Source: Panicum virgatum
Taxonomy: Eukaryota; Streptophyta; Magnoliopsida; Poales; Poaceae
DNA: 64,000 nucleotides
Assembly: GCF_016808335.1 (NCBI RefSeq)
Contig: NC_053148.1
Coordinates: 17,822,433-17,886,432 of the forward strand
Reading direction: 5' to 3'
In this document: piece after piece, positions 55,478-64,000 of the stretch
Position numbering within the stretch: the stretch's first letter is position 1
Layout of the letters: every line of letters begins with the position of its first letter
Notes under the pieces: generated by a model
What the model was told of the DNA's origin: nothing
Databases searched by the model: none
What the model saw: the letters and a program-made list of their open reading frames with translations, nothing else
Program-made: the position numbers and the translations under genes

Positions 55478-55981
55478 CCGCTTTGCCGAGTGCCGGTTAC
55501 ACTCGGCAAAGGCCAGTTTGCCTCACTCGGCAAACACCACTCGACAAAGCCTCCCACGGCACAGTGGTCTTTGTCGAGTGTCGGATTACGGGCACTCGGC
55601 AAAGTCTTTGCCGAGAGCCTTGGCACTCGGCATAGGAGCCACGTGGCGTGACCTTGGGCGGCATCTTTGCCGAGTGCCTAACGGCAGGCACTCGGCAAAA
55701 GGGCCGCCCAAGGTCCCGCCACGTGGTCGTTTTGCCGAGTGCCACCCAGCACTCGGCAAACTTTCAAATCTTTGCCGAGTGCCTAACGGCAGACACTCGG
55801 CAAAACGGCCGCCCATGGTCCCGCTATGTGGTCGCTTTGCCGAGTGCTGGTTCCTGGCACTCGGCAAACTTTCAAATCTTTGCCGAGTGCTAGGACTTTA
55901 GCACTCGGCAAAGTGGATGTTCTGCTGACATGTGAAGGCCACTTTGCCGATTGTTTTTGCATAAGCATTCGGCAAAGTTGA
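55478..55981. repeat. Subterminal repeat array of the CACTA element (left end)
   Basis: About nineteen copies of TTTGCCGAGTGC or its complement GCACTCGGCAAA lie in 500 bases, often as facing pairs a few tens of bases apart. In En/Spm such 12-13-mers are the binding sites of the TNPA protein that brings the ends together. Confidence 0.92.
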
Positions 55982-56471
55982 CACATTTTTTTTCTTTTTT
56001 CTCTGTTTTTCAATATAAATACAACAACAATATATATAAATGCAGGGACATTACAGGCAGTTATAACAATAAATATATAATTGACAAATACGAGAATAAC
56101 ATCGATACAAATAACGAGTCCATCACATATATCACAAGTCCGATAGACAATACATCACATAGAACGAGTCCATCACATATATAAAGTCCAATACATATAA
56201 TATGTCCACAAACTAAGAGTCCATCGACGCGCCAAGTCCACTAGTGTACAAGCTACGAGCAGGTGTCACTCACGGTCTGGTGGGGGGGGGCAAGATTGCC
56301 ACGGAGCCGCCGGCGAGTTCTGGTCCGGAGGAGGGTCGTTCGATGCGTTCCACGACTGATTCTGCAAATAGAAACACATAATTTGGGTAAGAATAACAAA
56401 GATATAATAATTAATATCTACAAACAAAGCATACTCACGGGAGTGTCAGAAGGTCCTGCAGGAAAGTAAGG

Positions 56472-58505
56472 CTAAGCTAGTAAGGCGAAGGGAGGAGGCG
56501 GCGTCGCATAGTTCATCGACGCGCCAAGTCCTTGCATCCAGGTGACCATGCTGTGCAACATAACCGACTGCTCCTCCCTCAGCTTCCGCTCCTGCTCCAG
56601 CTTGGCCTCGATCTCCATTCGGCACTTCCTCTCCTCCTCAAACTTAGCCTCCATCTCGGCCTACAAGATTTAAACCTCCATGTTACAATACAAAGCAAAG
56701 TTTCATTTTAATCATAGAACGGCAACTAAATCTAAACTAACCTGTCTCTGGTGCACGCTGGCCACTGAAGTCTCAGGCCGTGGGCGTATGGGCGGGGTCA
56801 AGTCGGTGGTACTTGCCCTAAGCTGCGAGAGACTGGGCGTACTCGCCGTGTCGACTAAGTTGTTGGCGATCAAGTACCGCTCGTGATTCTTCCCTTGTCC
56901 CGCCCTCATGATGGCTTCTCCGGAGAGTGGCGCGGTGGTCGGATCACAAGTCTCCCCGTGGAGCGCCCTTCCCACCTCTGTGTATGCATTGATGCGCGCG
57001 TGGATGCTTGGGTTTGTGTAGGCCTCTGGTGGAGCCGCTGGGTTGTAGGCCACGTCTGACGTCGCCCTGCCCATGTGAGACATGGTGTACGCCGTGAAGT
57101 CGTTACAAGACTGGCCTGGATGAGACTCCTACTGCCAAGAAGTCAACAAGATGATTAGTAAGAATTAAAAATATAGCTTTAGAAAGAATGAAGAAATTAG
57201 TGAACTTACCCAAGTATTCTTGTACTCGCCGAGGCTAAGGCTCCCTTGATGATGTGCCGGACCCGGCATCATCAAGCGGCGCTCCTGGCATAAGGCGTGC
57301 TGGCGGGCCCAATCCTCGCTGATCCACTTGTCCACCATCATAGACCAGCACTCGGCCTTGTTTGCGCCCCAGTTCGGAGGCACCTAAATGTAATGAAGTG
57401 CATGACATATTGTAATATCAAATACAAAATAAATGAGTAGATATGGCATTTATTTACCCTTAAGTACTGGTCTCGCGTGAGAAAAATGTCCCTTGCGGCT
57501 GGTTTCTTGACACTCCTCTTCTCGAACTCGGCGCAGTACACAATGACGGCCTGGACACGCGCCTCGTAGTGCATGTCCTTAACCAGCTTGTAGCAAGCCT
57601 GGTGAGCCCGCTCGTTCGCCGGGCCTCATAGCCTTCCTCGCACCTGTAGAAATCCTGCATATATACCCACAAGATAATTGCAATCATTATTCCAAAAATT
57701 GAAACATAATGTGATATTTCTAACAATTTAGTGCGAGGATGACTTACCCACAACTCCCCGACCACCCGCCTCGCTTTGGTGGTAAAGTTTCTTCCTTTAC
57801 GATCAGTAGCGTCCGGGCTGGCCATGTAGTGGTCCCACGTGTATGCCGGCTCCAGCACCCCGGCATGCATCACGAGCCCGGGGAAGTGCAGCCGGCACAA
57901 AAGACCCAAGATACCATTGGGCTTCCGTTTGTGCTCACCAGGCTGCACAAAAAGCCACCCCCTGCAAGAGTGTTTAAGGTAAAATTTTAGTTAGTATTGC
58001 AATTTAAAATATATGTAATGCATAATAAATAAGTACTAACATACTTACTTAGGCTCTAGTGGCCGAATCATCGGGCGTCTCGCTAGAGGTATCGGACATC
58101 GCGGGAGTTGTGACGGTCCACGCAACCACACCACCCACTCATCTCCTGCCGCCCCCTCCTCGGCCTCTTCCTTGTCCTCCTCCTCGTCCCCCTCCACGTG
58201 CTCCTCCTCCTCCTCGGTGCCCTGGTCTTCCACCCTCTCTCCTCCTCCTCCTCCTCCTTCTCCTCGTCCTCTATTGGAGAAGGGGTCCTCTCCCTCCTCC
58301 CCCTCCTCACCTTACCTCCTCCACCACTCCCACTACCTCCTCCTCCACCCCTCCCACTCCGTCTCCCTTTTCCTCCCCCTCCTCCACCACCTTTGCGAAC
58401 ACTACAGCTCCCGGACCCCTCGGGTGCGTCGTACCCACTACCGCCTCCTCCACCACTGCCTCTGTACAAGGAGCTCAGCCAAGTCATCTTGTGACCGCCT
58501 GGCAT
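56472..58505 (-). pseudogene. TNPA-like second protein of the CACTA element (multi-exon)
   Basis: Segments on the minus strand, in order: an N-terminal Gly- and Glu-rich low-complexity part (58083-58505, MTWLSSLYRGSGGGGGS); GWLFVQPGEHKRKPNGILGL, HAGVLEPAYTWDHYM and FTTKARRVVGELW (57750-57990); HYEARVQAVIVYCAEFEKRS (about 57560); VPPNWGANKAECWSMMVDKW and EDWARQHALCQERR (57250-57383); SLSLGEYKNTW; HMGRATSDVAY through ALHGETCD (56900-57083); and a C-terminal coiled coil (56472-56654). This follows the plant transposase Ptta/En/Spm (PF03004) pattern. GT/AG-like breaks lie between the segments. Whether all exons join in frame is not proven, so I list it as a possible pseudogene. Confidence 0.65.
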
Positions 58506-58641
58506 CTTTGTTTAGTTACCTGAAATCAAAAGGAGTGAACGCATTAGTCAGGATAAACAATACTTGCAAATAAATGAAAATAAAAAAAATATAACTACAA
58601 ATTAGCATAATACATATTAAATATTGCAAGTCCTACATGTT

Positions 58642-59769
58642 TTAGAAGTAGTCATCATAATCGGGATTAGCTGGATCGTAATCCTCATCATCACTATCAG
58701 CTATGTCAACATAACCAGCAGAATCCGAAGGAGGAATGTCGTCTTCACTGTCTCTGCCTAAATGTAGTCGCTCTCGTAATTGTAAGTCTTGAATATTTTG
58801 AACCTCATCTCCACCTTCCTCGTCAACTTCCCTTTCATTGTCGACTTCCATTCCAATCTCGTCGGATAAGTCTATCTCAAAACTCCCTTGTAGCCCCTCT
58901 TCTTGAAAAAACTCTATCATTGTTGTAATATTCGTTGTTTGGGAGAGGTAGTTTGCCGTGTGGCGATACTTTATACACAACATCCCAACCCCGAAGATGG
59001 TGGTCGGTTTGGCACGGGTATGAGAGATAATAAACTTGTATGGCTTGTTGAGCCACAATGTACACATCTTCACCTTGTAATGTTGAATCCTGTCGAATTT
59101 CGACTAGACCAACACTAGGGGTATGTCTTGTTAATGTTGGATCAAACCAATGGCATTTGAAAATGACTGGAGTGAGCGGTACAGAACCATGAAACTTGAG
59201 TTCGTATATTTTTTCAACTCTTCCGTAATACTCGACTCCGTCTTGACCTGGCGTAAAAACGCCGGTATTAGTGGTTTTTCGATTGGGTCGACTCTGCTCG
59301 TATGTCATTGTGTGGAAGCGATATCCATTCACGTCATAAACGTTAAACGACTTGACCCTGTAGCTAAAACCATCGGCAACCTGTCTCAACTCGGCACTCA
59401 TGGATGAATTAGTTTGGCCCTGCAAGCGTATGCAGGATAGTTTGTCATATAGTTCGAGAACAACGAAATGGAATAGAACTATGAATTCAAGACTACCTTT
59501 TGTTGAAACCAATAAATGAAATCGGGTTGTGAATTTCCCGCGCCATTTTTAAGAAGACTCTCCATTTCCATCGGGGTTGGAGCCCTTGAGCGACGCCAAA
59601 ATAGTTGTTGAAATTCCCTGTATAAAAAATGACAAAGGGGATTGGATGCTAAGTAGTGAAAACTTGTGAAATGGAAACTCGTGAATTGAGCACAATGTTG
59701 AGTACTTACATAATATACGGCTCCACCTCGGAAAGGTTGGTCAACACATATAGCATGATACGGCGCCAC
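58642..59769 (-). pseudogene. C-terminal exons of the TNP2-type transposase
   Basis: After the stop at 59817-59819 the homologous reading continues: LGSASDARYKTL, EEWRRIMLYVLTNLSEVEPY, donor GTAAGT at about 59709. Then EFQQLFWRRSRAPTPMEMES...QPDFIYWFQQK (about 59500-59620). Then a DUF4216-like exon (SSMSAELRQVADGFSYRVKS, GVEYYGRVEKIYELKFHG, FKCHWFDP, GLVEIRQDS, FIVAQQ-like YIVAQQAIQVYYLSYP). The acidic tail EFFQEEGLQGSFEIDLSDEI...DPANPDYDDYF ends at 58642, in a different frame from the DUF4216 exon end. Confidence 0.7.
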
Positions 59770-59816
59770 TCTTCATGGATCAAGGTCTTGTACCTCGCGT
59801 CACTTGCACTTCCAAG

Positions 59817-62282
59817 TTATCCTCGGAAGATGCTGAGACTCGATTCATTATCGGCAGCATTGTAACGAGGGGGTGGATTATGCACGCTGGGAAGATTGTC
59901 ACCATAGTATTTGGTTGTTAAGTTTGACACCTCCTCCAAAATATATGACTCTGCAATAGAAGCTTCAATTTTACATTTATTTTTGCATTTCGTTCGAAGG
60001 ACCTTCTGACATCTCTCAATTGGATAGCACCAATGGTACTGCACAGCCCCCCCCATCCGTGCCTCGTACGGAAGATGTAGAAGCAAATGCTGCATCGGAT
60101 TGAAGAAGGCGGGTGGAAAGATCTTCTCCAGCTTACATAGCAACACAAGGGCCACTTTTTCCATGTCCAAAATGACGACCCGAGATAACTCCTTAGCACA
60201 CAGCTGGCGGAAGAAATTGCTCAACTCTGCCAACACTCGCCATATATTATCAGGGAGATAGCCTCGAACCATCACAGGAAGAATCCGCTCAATCCATATG
60301 TGGTAGTCATGACTCTTCAGCCCGTTGATTCGCATCGTAGTCAAATTAACTCCCCTCCTCAGATTCGCTGCATACCCATCTAGAAATTGTAACTTTTGGA
60401 TCCACTCTAGTGCTTCCTTTTTTTGGGGCCTCGTTAGGACGAAATCCGCCGGAGTCTTCCTCCATTGTCTCCCTGGTCTCGGAGTCTTCATTTCATATCT
60501 TGGTCTATCGCACAACGTTGCCAGATCCACTCGAGCCTTGATGTTGTCCTTCGTCTTATCAGGAATGTCTATGACAGTTCCAAAAAGAGCCTCGCCCCAA
60601 TTCTTTTTAGTGTGCATGGCATCAATATTATGTGGAAGGAGGAGATCATTAATATAGGGAAGCCTCCACAAGCCAGAGACCTGAGTCCTGGAATGTTCTT
60701 CGCCATATCCCACAAAACCACCTGCATCATTGACCTGGAGAGCATCTATCTGAGCATGAAGCACGGCACCCGTCAGCATCTGCGGTGCAGATTGTGTAAC
60801 TACGACACCTTTCGTGAAGTTCTTAATGTGTCTTCTAAATGGATGGTTAGCAGGAAGGAAAATGTGTCTTCTAAATGGATGGTTAGCAGGAAGGAATTGT
60901 CGATGTTTGTCAAACGACGAATAATTGCCCCCCTTTCTCAACCAAATGAACTGCAGAGTTGCCTTGCATGTTGGGCATGGGAACTTTCCATGAGTACACC
61001 ATCCGCAGAAAATGCCATACGCTGGGAGGTCATGCAGAGAGTAGTGGTACCACACATACATTCTGAAGTTTGCCTTTGTCGCTCGGTCGTACGTCCACAC
61101 CCCCTCCTCCCATGCTTTGATCAACTCATCGATTAGAGGCTCCATGTAAACACTCATTTTATTTCCAGGGTGCTCAGGAATAATCAATGACACAAATATG
61201 GTTTGTCGTTGAAAGAGAACGCCAGGGGGGAGATTCAAGGGAATAACGAACACGGGCCAACATGAATATGATGCGGCCATCATACCATAAGGATTGAACC
61301 CATCGGTTGCCAGCGCAACACGTACATTATGAGCTTCTTTAGCTTTCTCATGATGAATCTCATCAAAATGAGTCCATGACTCACCGTCGGAGGGATGCGC
61401 CATCTTATCTGGGTTGTATCGAACACCTTTTTTGTGCCATGTCATCTGTTTCGCGGTTTCCTCGGTCATATAGAGTCTTTGGATCCTCTGAATGAACGGA
61501 AGGTAACGTATGATTTTCACAGGAATCGTGAGCTGCCTATTAGGCTGACCGTCACCAGCATCCACCTCCAGGAATCTTGAGGCTTTGCATTTTGGACAGT
61601 AAGTTTCAGCCTCGTGCTCTTTCCTAAATAAGATGCACCCATTAGGACAAGAATGTATCTGCTCATATGGCATCTTCAGTGCACTAAGGATTTTCGTCGC
61701 CTGATACATTGTCTTGGGTAGAATGTGATCTTCCGGAAGCATGCTCCCAAAAACGGTCAACATACTGTCAAAGGCGTCTCGGCTCAGGCCAAACTGGGAC
61801 TTTAAGGCCATAAGGCGTCCAATGTCGTCCAGCTGAGAAACCTTTGTTTGGCCGTGAAGAGGTTTCTGTGCCGCCACCAACATCTCGTAAAACGCCTTTG
61901 TGCTTTCCTCTGGCTCCTCCTCCTGCGGTCCTTCACCGAAATGTGCCTCTTCATAGTCTTCTAACATGTCTCCAATCCCACTAGCAACATCACATTCATT
62001 GATGCGATGCCTCACGACCTCGTCTCTCATACGATGGGCTTCACCGTGAAAGGTCCACCGGGTATAGTCTGGCGTAAATCCATAATTGACAAGATGTTCT
62101 CCCATGACCTTCTTTGTCTTCTGTTTCTGGTTTCCACAACTCTTGCAGGGACACCACATGAACCTCGACCCTTCGGCTTGCGCCCATGCCCCTTCCAAGA
62201 ACTCGTTAGTCTTCCCAATCCATTCATTGGTCATGCTAGCTCGAGTTACCCGGCCGGTGTACATCCACTTACGGTCATCCAT
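59817..62282 (-). CDS. TNP2-type (En/Spm) transposase, main exon
   Basis: 821 uninterrupted codons. Residues 3-75 are the transposase-associated domain (KWMYTGRVTRASMTNEW, with CPCKSCGN and the WTFHGE end). Residues about 235-245 hold a CX2C zinc-type pair (YCPKCKASRF). Residues about 330-560 are the transposase core (SDGESWTHFDEIHH, VALATDGFNPYGM, CWPVFVIPLNLPP, GVWTYDRAT, FRMYVWYHYSLHDLPAYGIF, GWCTHGKFPCPTC). Then come HNIDAMHTKKNWGEALFGTV and a DUF4218-type region (GYLPDNIWRVLAELSNFFRQ, MQHLLLHLPYEARMGG, QYHWCYPIERC). A 36-bp tandem duplication repeats FLPANHPFRRHI. The TAA at 59817-59819 stands where relatives read Gln (GQLGSAS), so it is a premature stop. The protein binds the CACTA ends and cuts them out. 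Confidence 0.88.
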   Translation of the reverse strand: MDDRKWMYTGRVTRASMTNEWIGKTNEFLEGAWAQAEGSRFMWCPCKSCGNQKQKTKKVMGEHLVNYGFTPDYTRWTFHGEAHRMRDEVVRHRINECDVASGIGDMLEDYEEAHFGEGPQEEEPEESTKAFYEMLVAAQKPLHGQTKVSQLDDIGRLMALKSQFGLSRDAFDSMLTVFGSMLPEDHILPKTMYQATKILSALKMPYEQIHSCPNGCILFRKEHEAETYCPKCKASRFLEVDAGDGQPNRQLTIPVKIIRYLPFIQRIQRLYMTEETAKQMTWHKKGVRYNPDKMAHPSDGESWTHFDEIHHEKAKEAHNVRVALATDGFNPYGMMAASYSCWPVFVIPLNLPPGVLFQRQTIFVSLIIPEHPGNKMSVYMEPLIDELIKAWEEGVWTYDRATKANFRMYVWYHYSLHDLPAYGIFCGWCTHGKFPCPTCKATLQFIWLRKGGNYSSFDKHRQFLPANHPFRRHIFLPANHPFRRHIKNFTKGVVVTQSAPQMLTGAVLHAQIDALQVNDAGGFVGYGEEHSRTQVSGLWRLPYINDLLLPHNIDAMHTKKNWGEALFGTVIDIPDKTKDNIKARVDLATLCDRPRYEMKTPRPGRQWRKTPADFVLTRPQKKEALEWIQKLQFLDGYAANLRRGVNLTTMRINGLKSHDYHIWIERILPVMVRGYLPDNIWRVLAELSNFFRQLCAKELSRVVILDMEKVALVLLCKLEKIFPPAFFNPMQHLLLHLPYEARMGGAVQYHWCYPIERCQKVLRTKCKNKCKIEASIAESYILEEVSNLTTKYYGDNLPSVHNPPPRYNAADNESSLSIFRG

Positions 62283-62289
62283 CTTCCAA

Positions 62290-62880
62290 GATGTCAGCGA
62301 CTACTATCAAAACTCGGCTTAGTCTAGTAGGTAAGGATAGGTCCTAATCCCACCCGACCATGCGTACATGCGGTCAGCTTTCATGATCCAATCCTATCCG
62401 AGATAGAATTTCGGCAGCACCTCCCCGCTGTTCTCTAGATACACGTCCCGAAAGGGAGATTGTGTATCCCGAGAACAACATGGAGGTGATGCCGAAACTC
62501 TGACTCGGATCGGAGCTGACCATAGAACCTGACCCCATCTACGCATCCTCGGGCTGTCCAAAGAAGCGTGGACAATTCGAAACAGATACGATTAAAGATA
62601 TGCAGAAAAAACTGCAAATCTCCACTCGTATCTCTTCCGAACGGGAGACGCCTAACTAGTTTACGCGATCTATGAACATGATTTCCTAAATATACTAAAA
62701 AACATCGAAACTATACTACATCAGACTTTAAAACTAAATAAATATTTAAATCAGAATTCAAAACTAACTAAATATTTAGAAACTAACTAAACATATAAAT
62801 AATATTATAAATAAACTAATTAAACTAATAAACAATAAACTAAATAAACTAAATAAATTAACAAAAAACACAAATTAATT
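62290..62880. other. Leader/intron region of the CACTA transposase gene with a 35-bp stem inverted repeat
   Basis: No coding content. 62410-62444 and 62462-62496 form an imperfect inverted repeat (TTCGGCAGCACCTCC pairs with GGAGGTGATGCCGAA; TGTTCTC with GAGAACA; ATACAC with GTGTAT) around a 17-base loop that itself holds TCCC-GAA-AGGGA. 62690-62880 is AT-rich with repeated AACTAAATAA. Confidence 0.7.
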
Positions 62881-63270
62881 ACTTTGGCGTGGGTTGGGGG
62901 CGGCGGGGCGGAGCCGAGGCGGTGGCGGCGCCGGCCGCGTGCGGCGTTGGAGAGGTGCGGGGCCCGGGGCGAAGCCGGCGATGGCTGCGGGCGGCACGCG
63001 GGGCCCGGACAGCGGCGGCACGGCCGCGGCCGGCCGCGGCATGGTGCACGGGGCCGTGGGTGCGCGGCGAGCGGGCGGCGTGGGGCCGCGGGCGGCAAGC
63101 GGGGCGGCGGCGGTGGGAGGCCCGGCTGCGGCCAGCGAGGGGCCCGGGGCGGCGCGCAGGACGGCGGTGGTCCGGCCACGTGGAGGCGATGGCGGCGGCG
63201 TCGTGGCGTGGCCGAGGCGGCGCGGCGGGTCGGGGGCGTGAGCGGGAGCGCGGTGGGCCGGGGCGCGCGG
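62880..63270. other. GC-rich block of the CACTA element
   Basis: About 400 bases of GGC/GCG-rich sequence give open frames in all phases with Gly/Ala/Arg/Pro low complexity. It is probably the GC-rich promoter/leader part typical of En/Spm elements, not coding. Confidence 0.5.
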
Positions 63271-63309
63271 TTGAATAAATGTGTTAAGAGTCGGGCGCCG
63301 GGGGGTTAT

Positions 63310-63585
63310 CCCCGTTATTTGCCGTGTGCCTGGATCCGGCACTCGGCAAACTATGGCTATGCCGAGTGGCAGATCGGCGACCCTCGGCAAACTACGCCTA
63401 TGTCGAGTGCCAGTTCGCGGCACTCGGCAAAGGGTTTTTAAAAAATTTGATTCATTTCTTTGCCGAGGTCGGCAAACTACGCCTATGTCGAGTGCCAGAT
63501 CGCGGCACTCGGCAAAGGGTTTTTAAAAAATTTGATTCATTTCTTTGCCGAGTGCCGGACCAGGTGGCACTCGGCAAATATTTAT
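63310..63585. repeat. Subterminal repeat array of the CACTA element (right side)
   Basis: About eleven copies of GCACTCGGCAAA/TTTGCCGAGTGC and close variants. A unit of about 80 bases (AACTACGCCTATGTCGAGTG ... TTTGATTCATTTCTTTGCCG) is duplicated at about 63389-63469 and 63476-63556. Confidence 0.88.
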
Positions 63586-63589
63586 TTTA

Positions 63590-64000
63590 ACTGAGTTCCA
63601 AAAGCAATGATACTGAAATTAACATAATGTAAAAAATATATTATTTCATGTATAACTGTTCCAAACTCAAATTCACATAATTTTAATTTCAAGTTTCATG
63701 ATTTTATGCAAGAAAACCTATTATTTCATGTGTTTCTAAAGTCGAATTGAATTTATATCAACAAAATCGTTTTGATGAGGTATGTATAAAAAATTTAGTG
63801 ACTACCAACTAAATAATTTGCCAAAATAAAACAACAAATTATGGTTCATGATTTCATGCAAAAAACCCTATTATTTCATGCGTTTAAAGATCAACTTAAA
63901 ACTAAATATAATGATATTCAATATGTGCCAAAAATAATTTAATATATAGATAACAAATTCAAAAATTAACCAAATTTTCACAAGACACATGTTTTGTTGT
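63590..64000. other. AT-rich end of the window, inside or beside the CACTA element
   Basis: No gene. The word CATGATTTYATGCAARAAA followed by CCTATTATTTCATGYGTTT occurs at about 63697 and 63847. No CACTA terminus is present. Confidence 0.4.

Larger units (their letters stand above)
55463..64000 (-). mobile_element. CACTA (En/Spm) DNA transposon, right end beyond the window
   Basis: CACTACCGGATTCAGCCGC at 55463 is the terminal CACTA motif. It is followed by dense copies of the subterminal word CTTTGCCGAGTGC in both orientations. The interior encodes, on the minus strand, a TNP2-type transposase (58642-62282) and a TNPA-like protein (56472-58505). A second block of the same subterminal word (63310-63585) shows the other end is near, but its terminal TAGTG is not reached, so the 3-bp target duplication cannot be checked. 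At least 8.5 kb long. Confidence 0.93.

Noticed and set aside
55425..55901. 158-codon frame near the CACTA left end
   Set aside because: The peptide repeats (RHSAK, FAEC) are translations of the TTTGCCGAGTGC array, not a protein.
55478..55981. CRISPR-like array
   Set aside because: Short 12-mer words in alternating orientation with irregular spacing in a CACTA element; not direct repeats with uniform spacers, and the DNA is plant nuclear.
58083..58523. Proline-rich plus-strand frames at 58.06-58.57 kb
   Set aside because: They are the complement of the Glu/Gly-rich N-terminal part of the TNPA-like gene.
62875..63441. 182-185-codon frames at the right CACTA end
   Set aside because: They are produced by GC-rich leader sequence and by reading through the subterminal repeats (periodic CRVP/GTRQ peptides).

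Overview
The window is nuclear DNA from a grass, probably a panicoid. It has plant intron borders (GT/AG), GC-rich grass-type coding sequence, and a dense pile of grass transposable elements: Tat-lineage Ty3/gypsy, SIRE/Maximus-type Ty1/copia, a CACTA element with the TTTGCCGAGTGC subterminal repeat, Pack-MULE, Helitron, RTE LINE, SINE, Tourist MITE and TRIM. Only two intact host genes are supported. One is a single-exon aspartic-protease-family gene (16332-17603, minus) that has lost catalytic residues. The other is a DMP/DUF679 membrane-protein gene (52882-53628, minus). Everything else is mobile DNA, decayed gene fragments or sequence I cannot identify.

Layout. 1 to about 11035: the 3' part of a decayed Tat-lineage (Retand-like) Ty3/gypsy element on the plus strand (gag, protease, RT, RNase H, second archaeal-type RNase H, integrase). 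It is followed by two genes on the opposite strand, a plant-mobile-domain protein and an acidic protein, and then a 3' LTR. 11036-16300: MITE and LTR debris, an L1-like retroposon with 17-bp target-site duplications, and a foldback element. 16332-17690: the protease-like gene with its TATA box. 18261-22701: a Tourist MITE interrupted by a 4.07-kb LTR element (TSD TTATG) that carries an antisense gene with the 'putative gypsy type transposon' domain. 23109-24183: a Pack-MULE holding a glucosyltransferase fragment. 26316-28275: a 5'-truncated RTE LINE.

28605-43089 holds three distal exons of a REN1-like Rho-GAP gene. They are damaged by an intronic 674-bp TIR element, a 3.95-kb TG..CA element (TSD GAGGA) inserted in one exon, and an 8.3-kb gag-only SIRE-like copia element (TSD AGCTT) inserted in the next. 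A Helitron-type 3' terminus at 43840 suggests, but does not prove, that the exon cluster is Helitron cargo. 44600-51400 is an old gypsy element with a 3.1-kb solo-LTR-like insertion and a 608-bp TRIM nested in its LTR. 52483-53992 contains a SINE, the DMP gene, and a 213-bp mini-Helitron that ends two bases from the DMP TATA box. 55463-64000 is a CACTA element running off the right edge, with TNP2-type and TNPA-like genes on the minus strand.

Two themes recur. Antisense genes occur inside two different LTR-element types. A short ACCGGTCTGACCGGT-like word appears in several unrelated elements. All family names and identities come from reading the sequence by eye; no database search was run.
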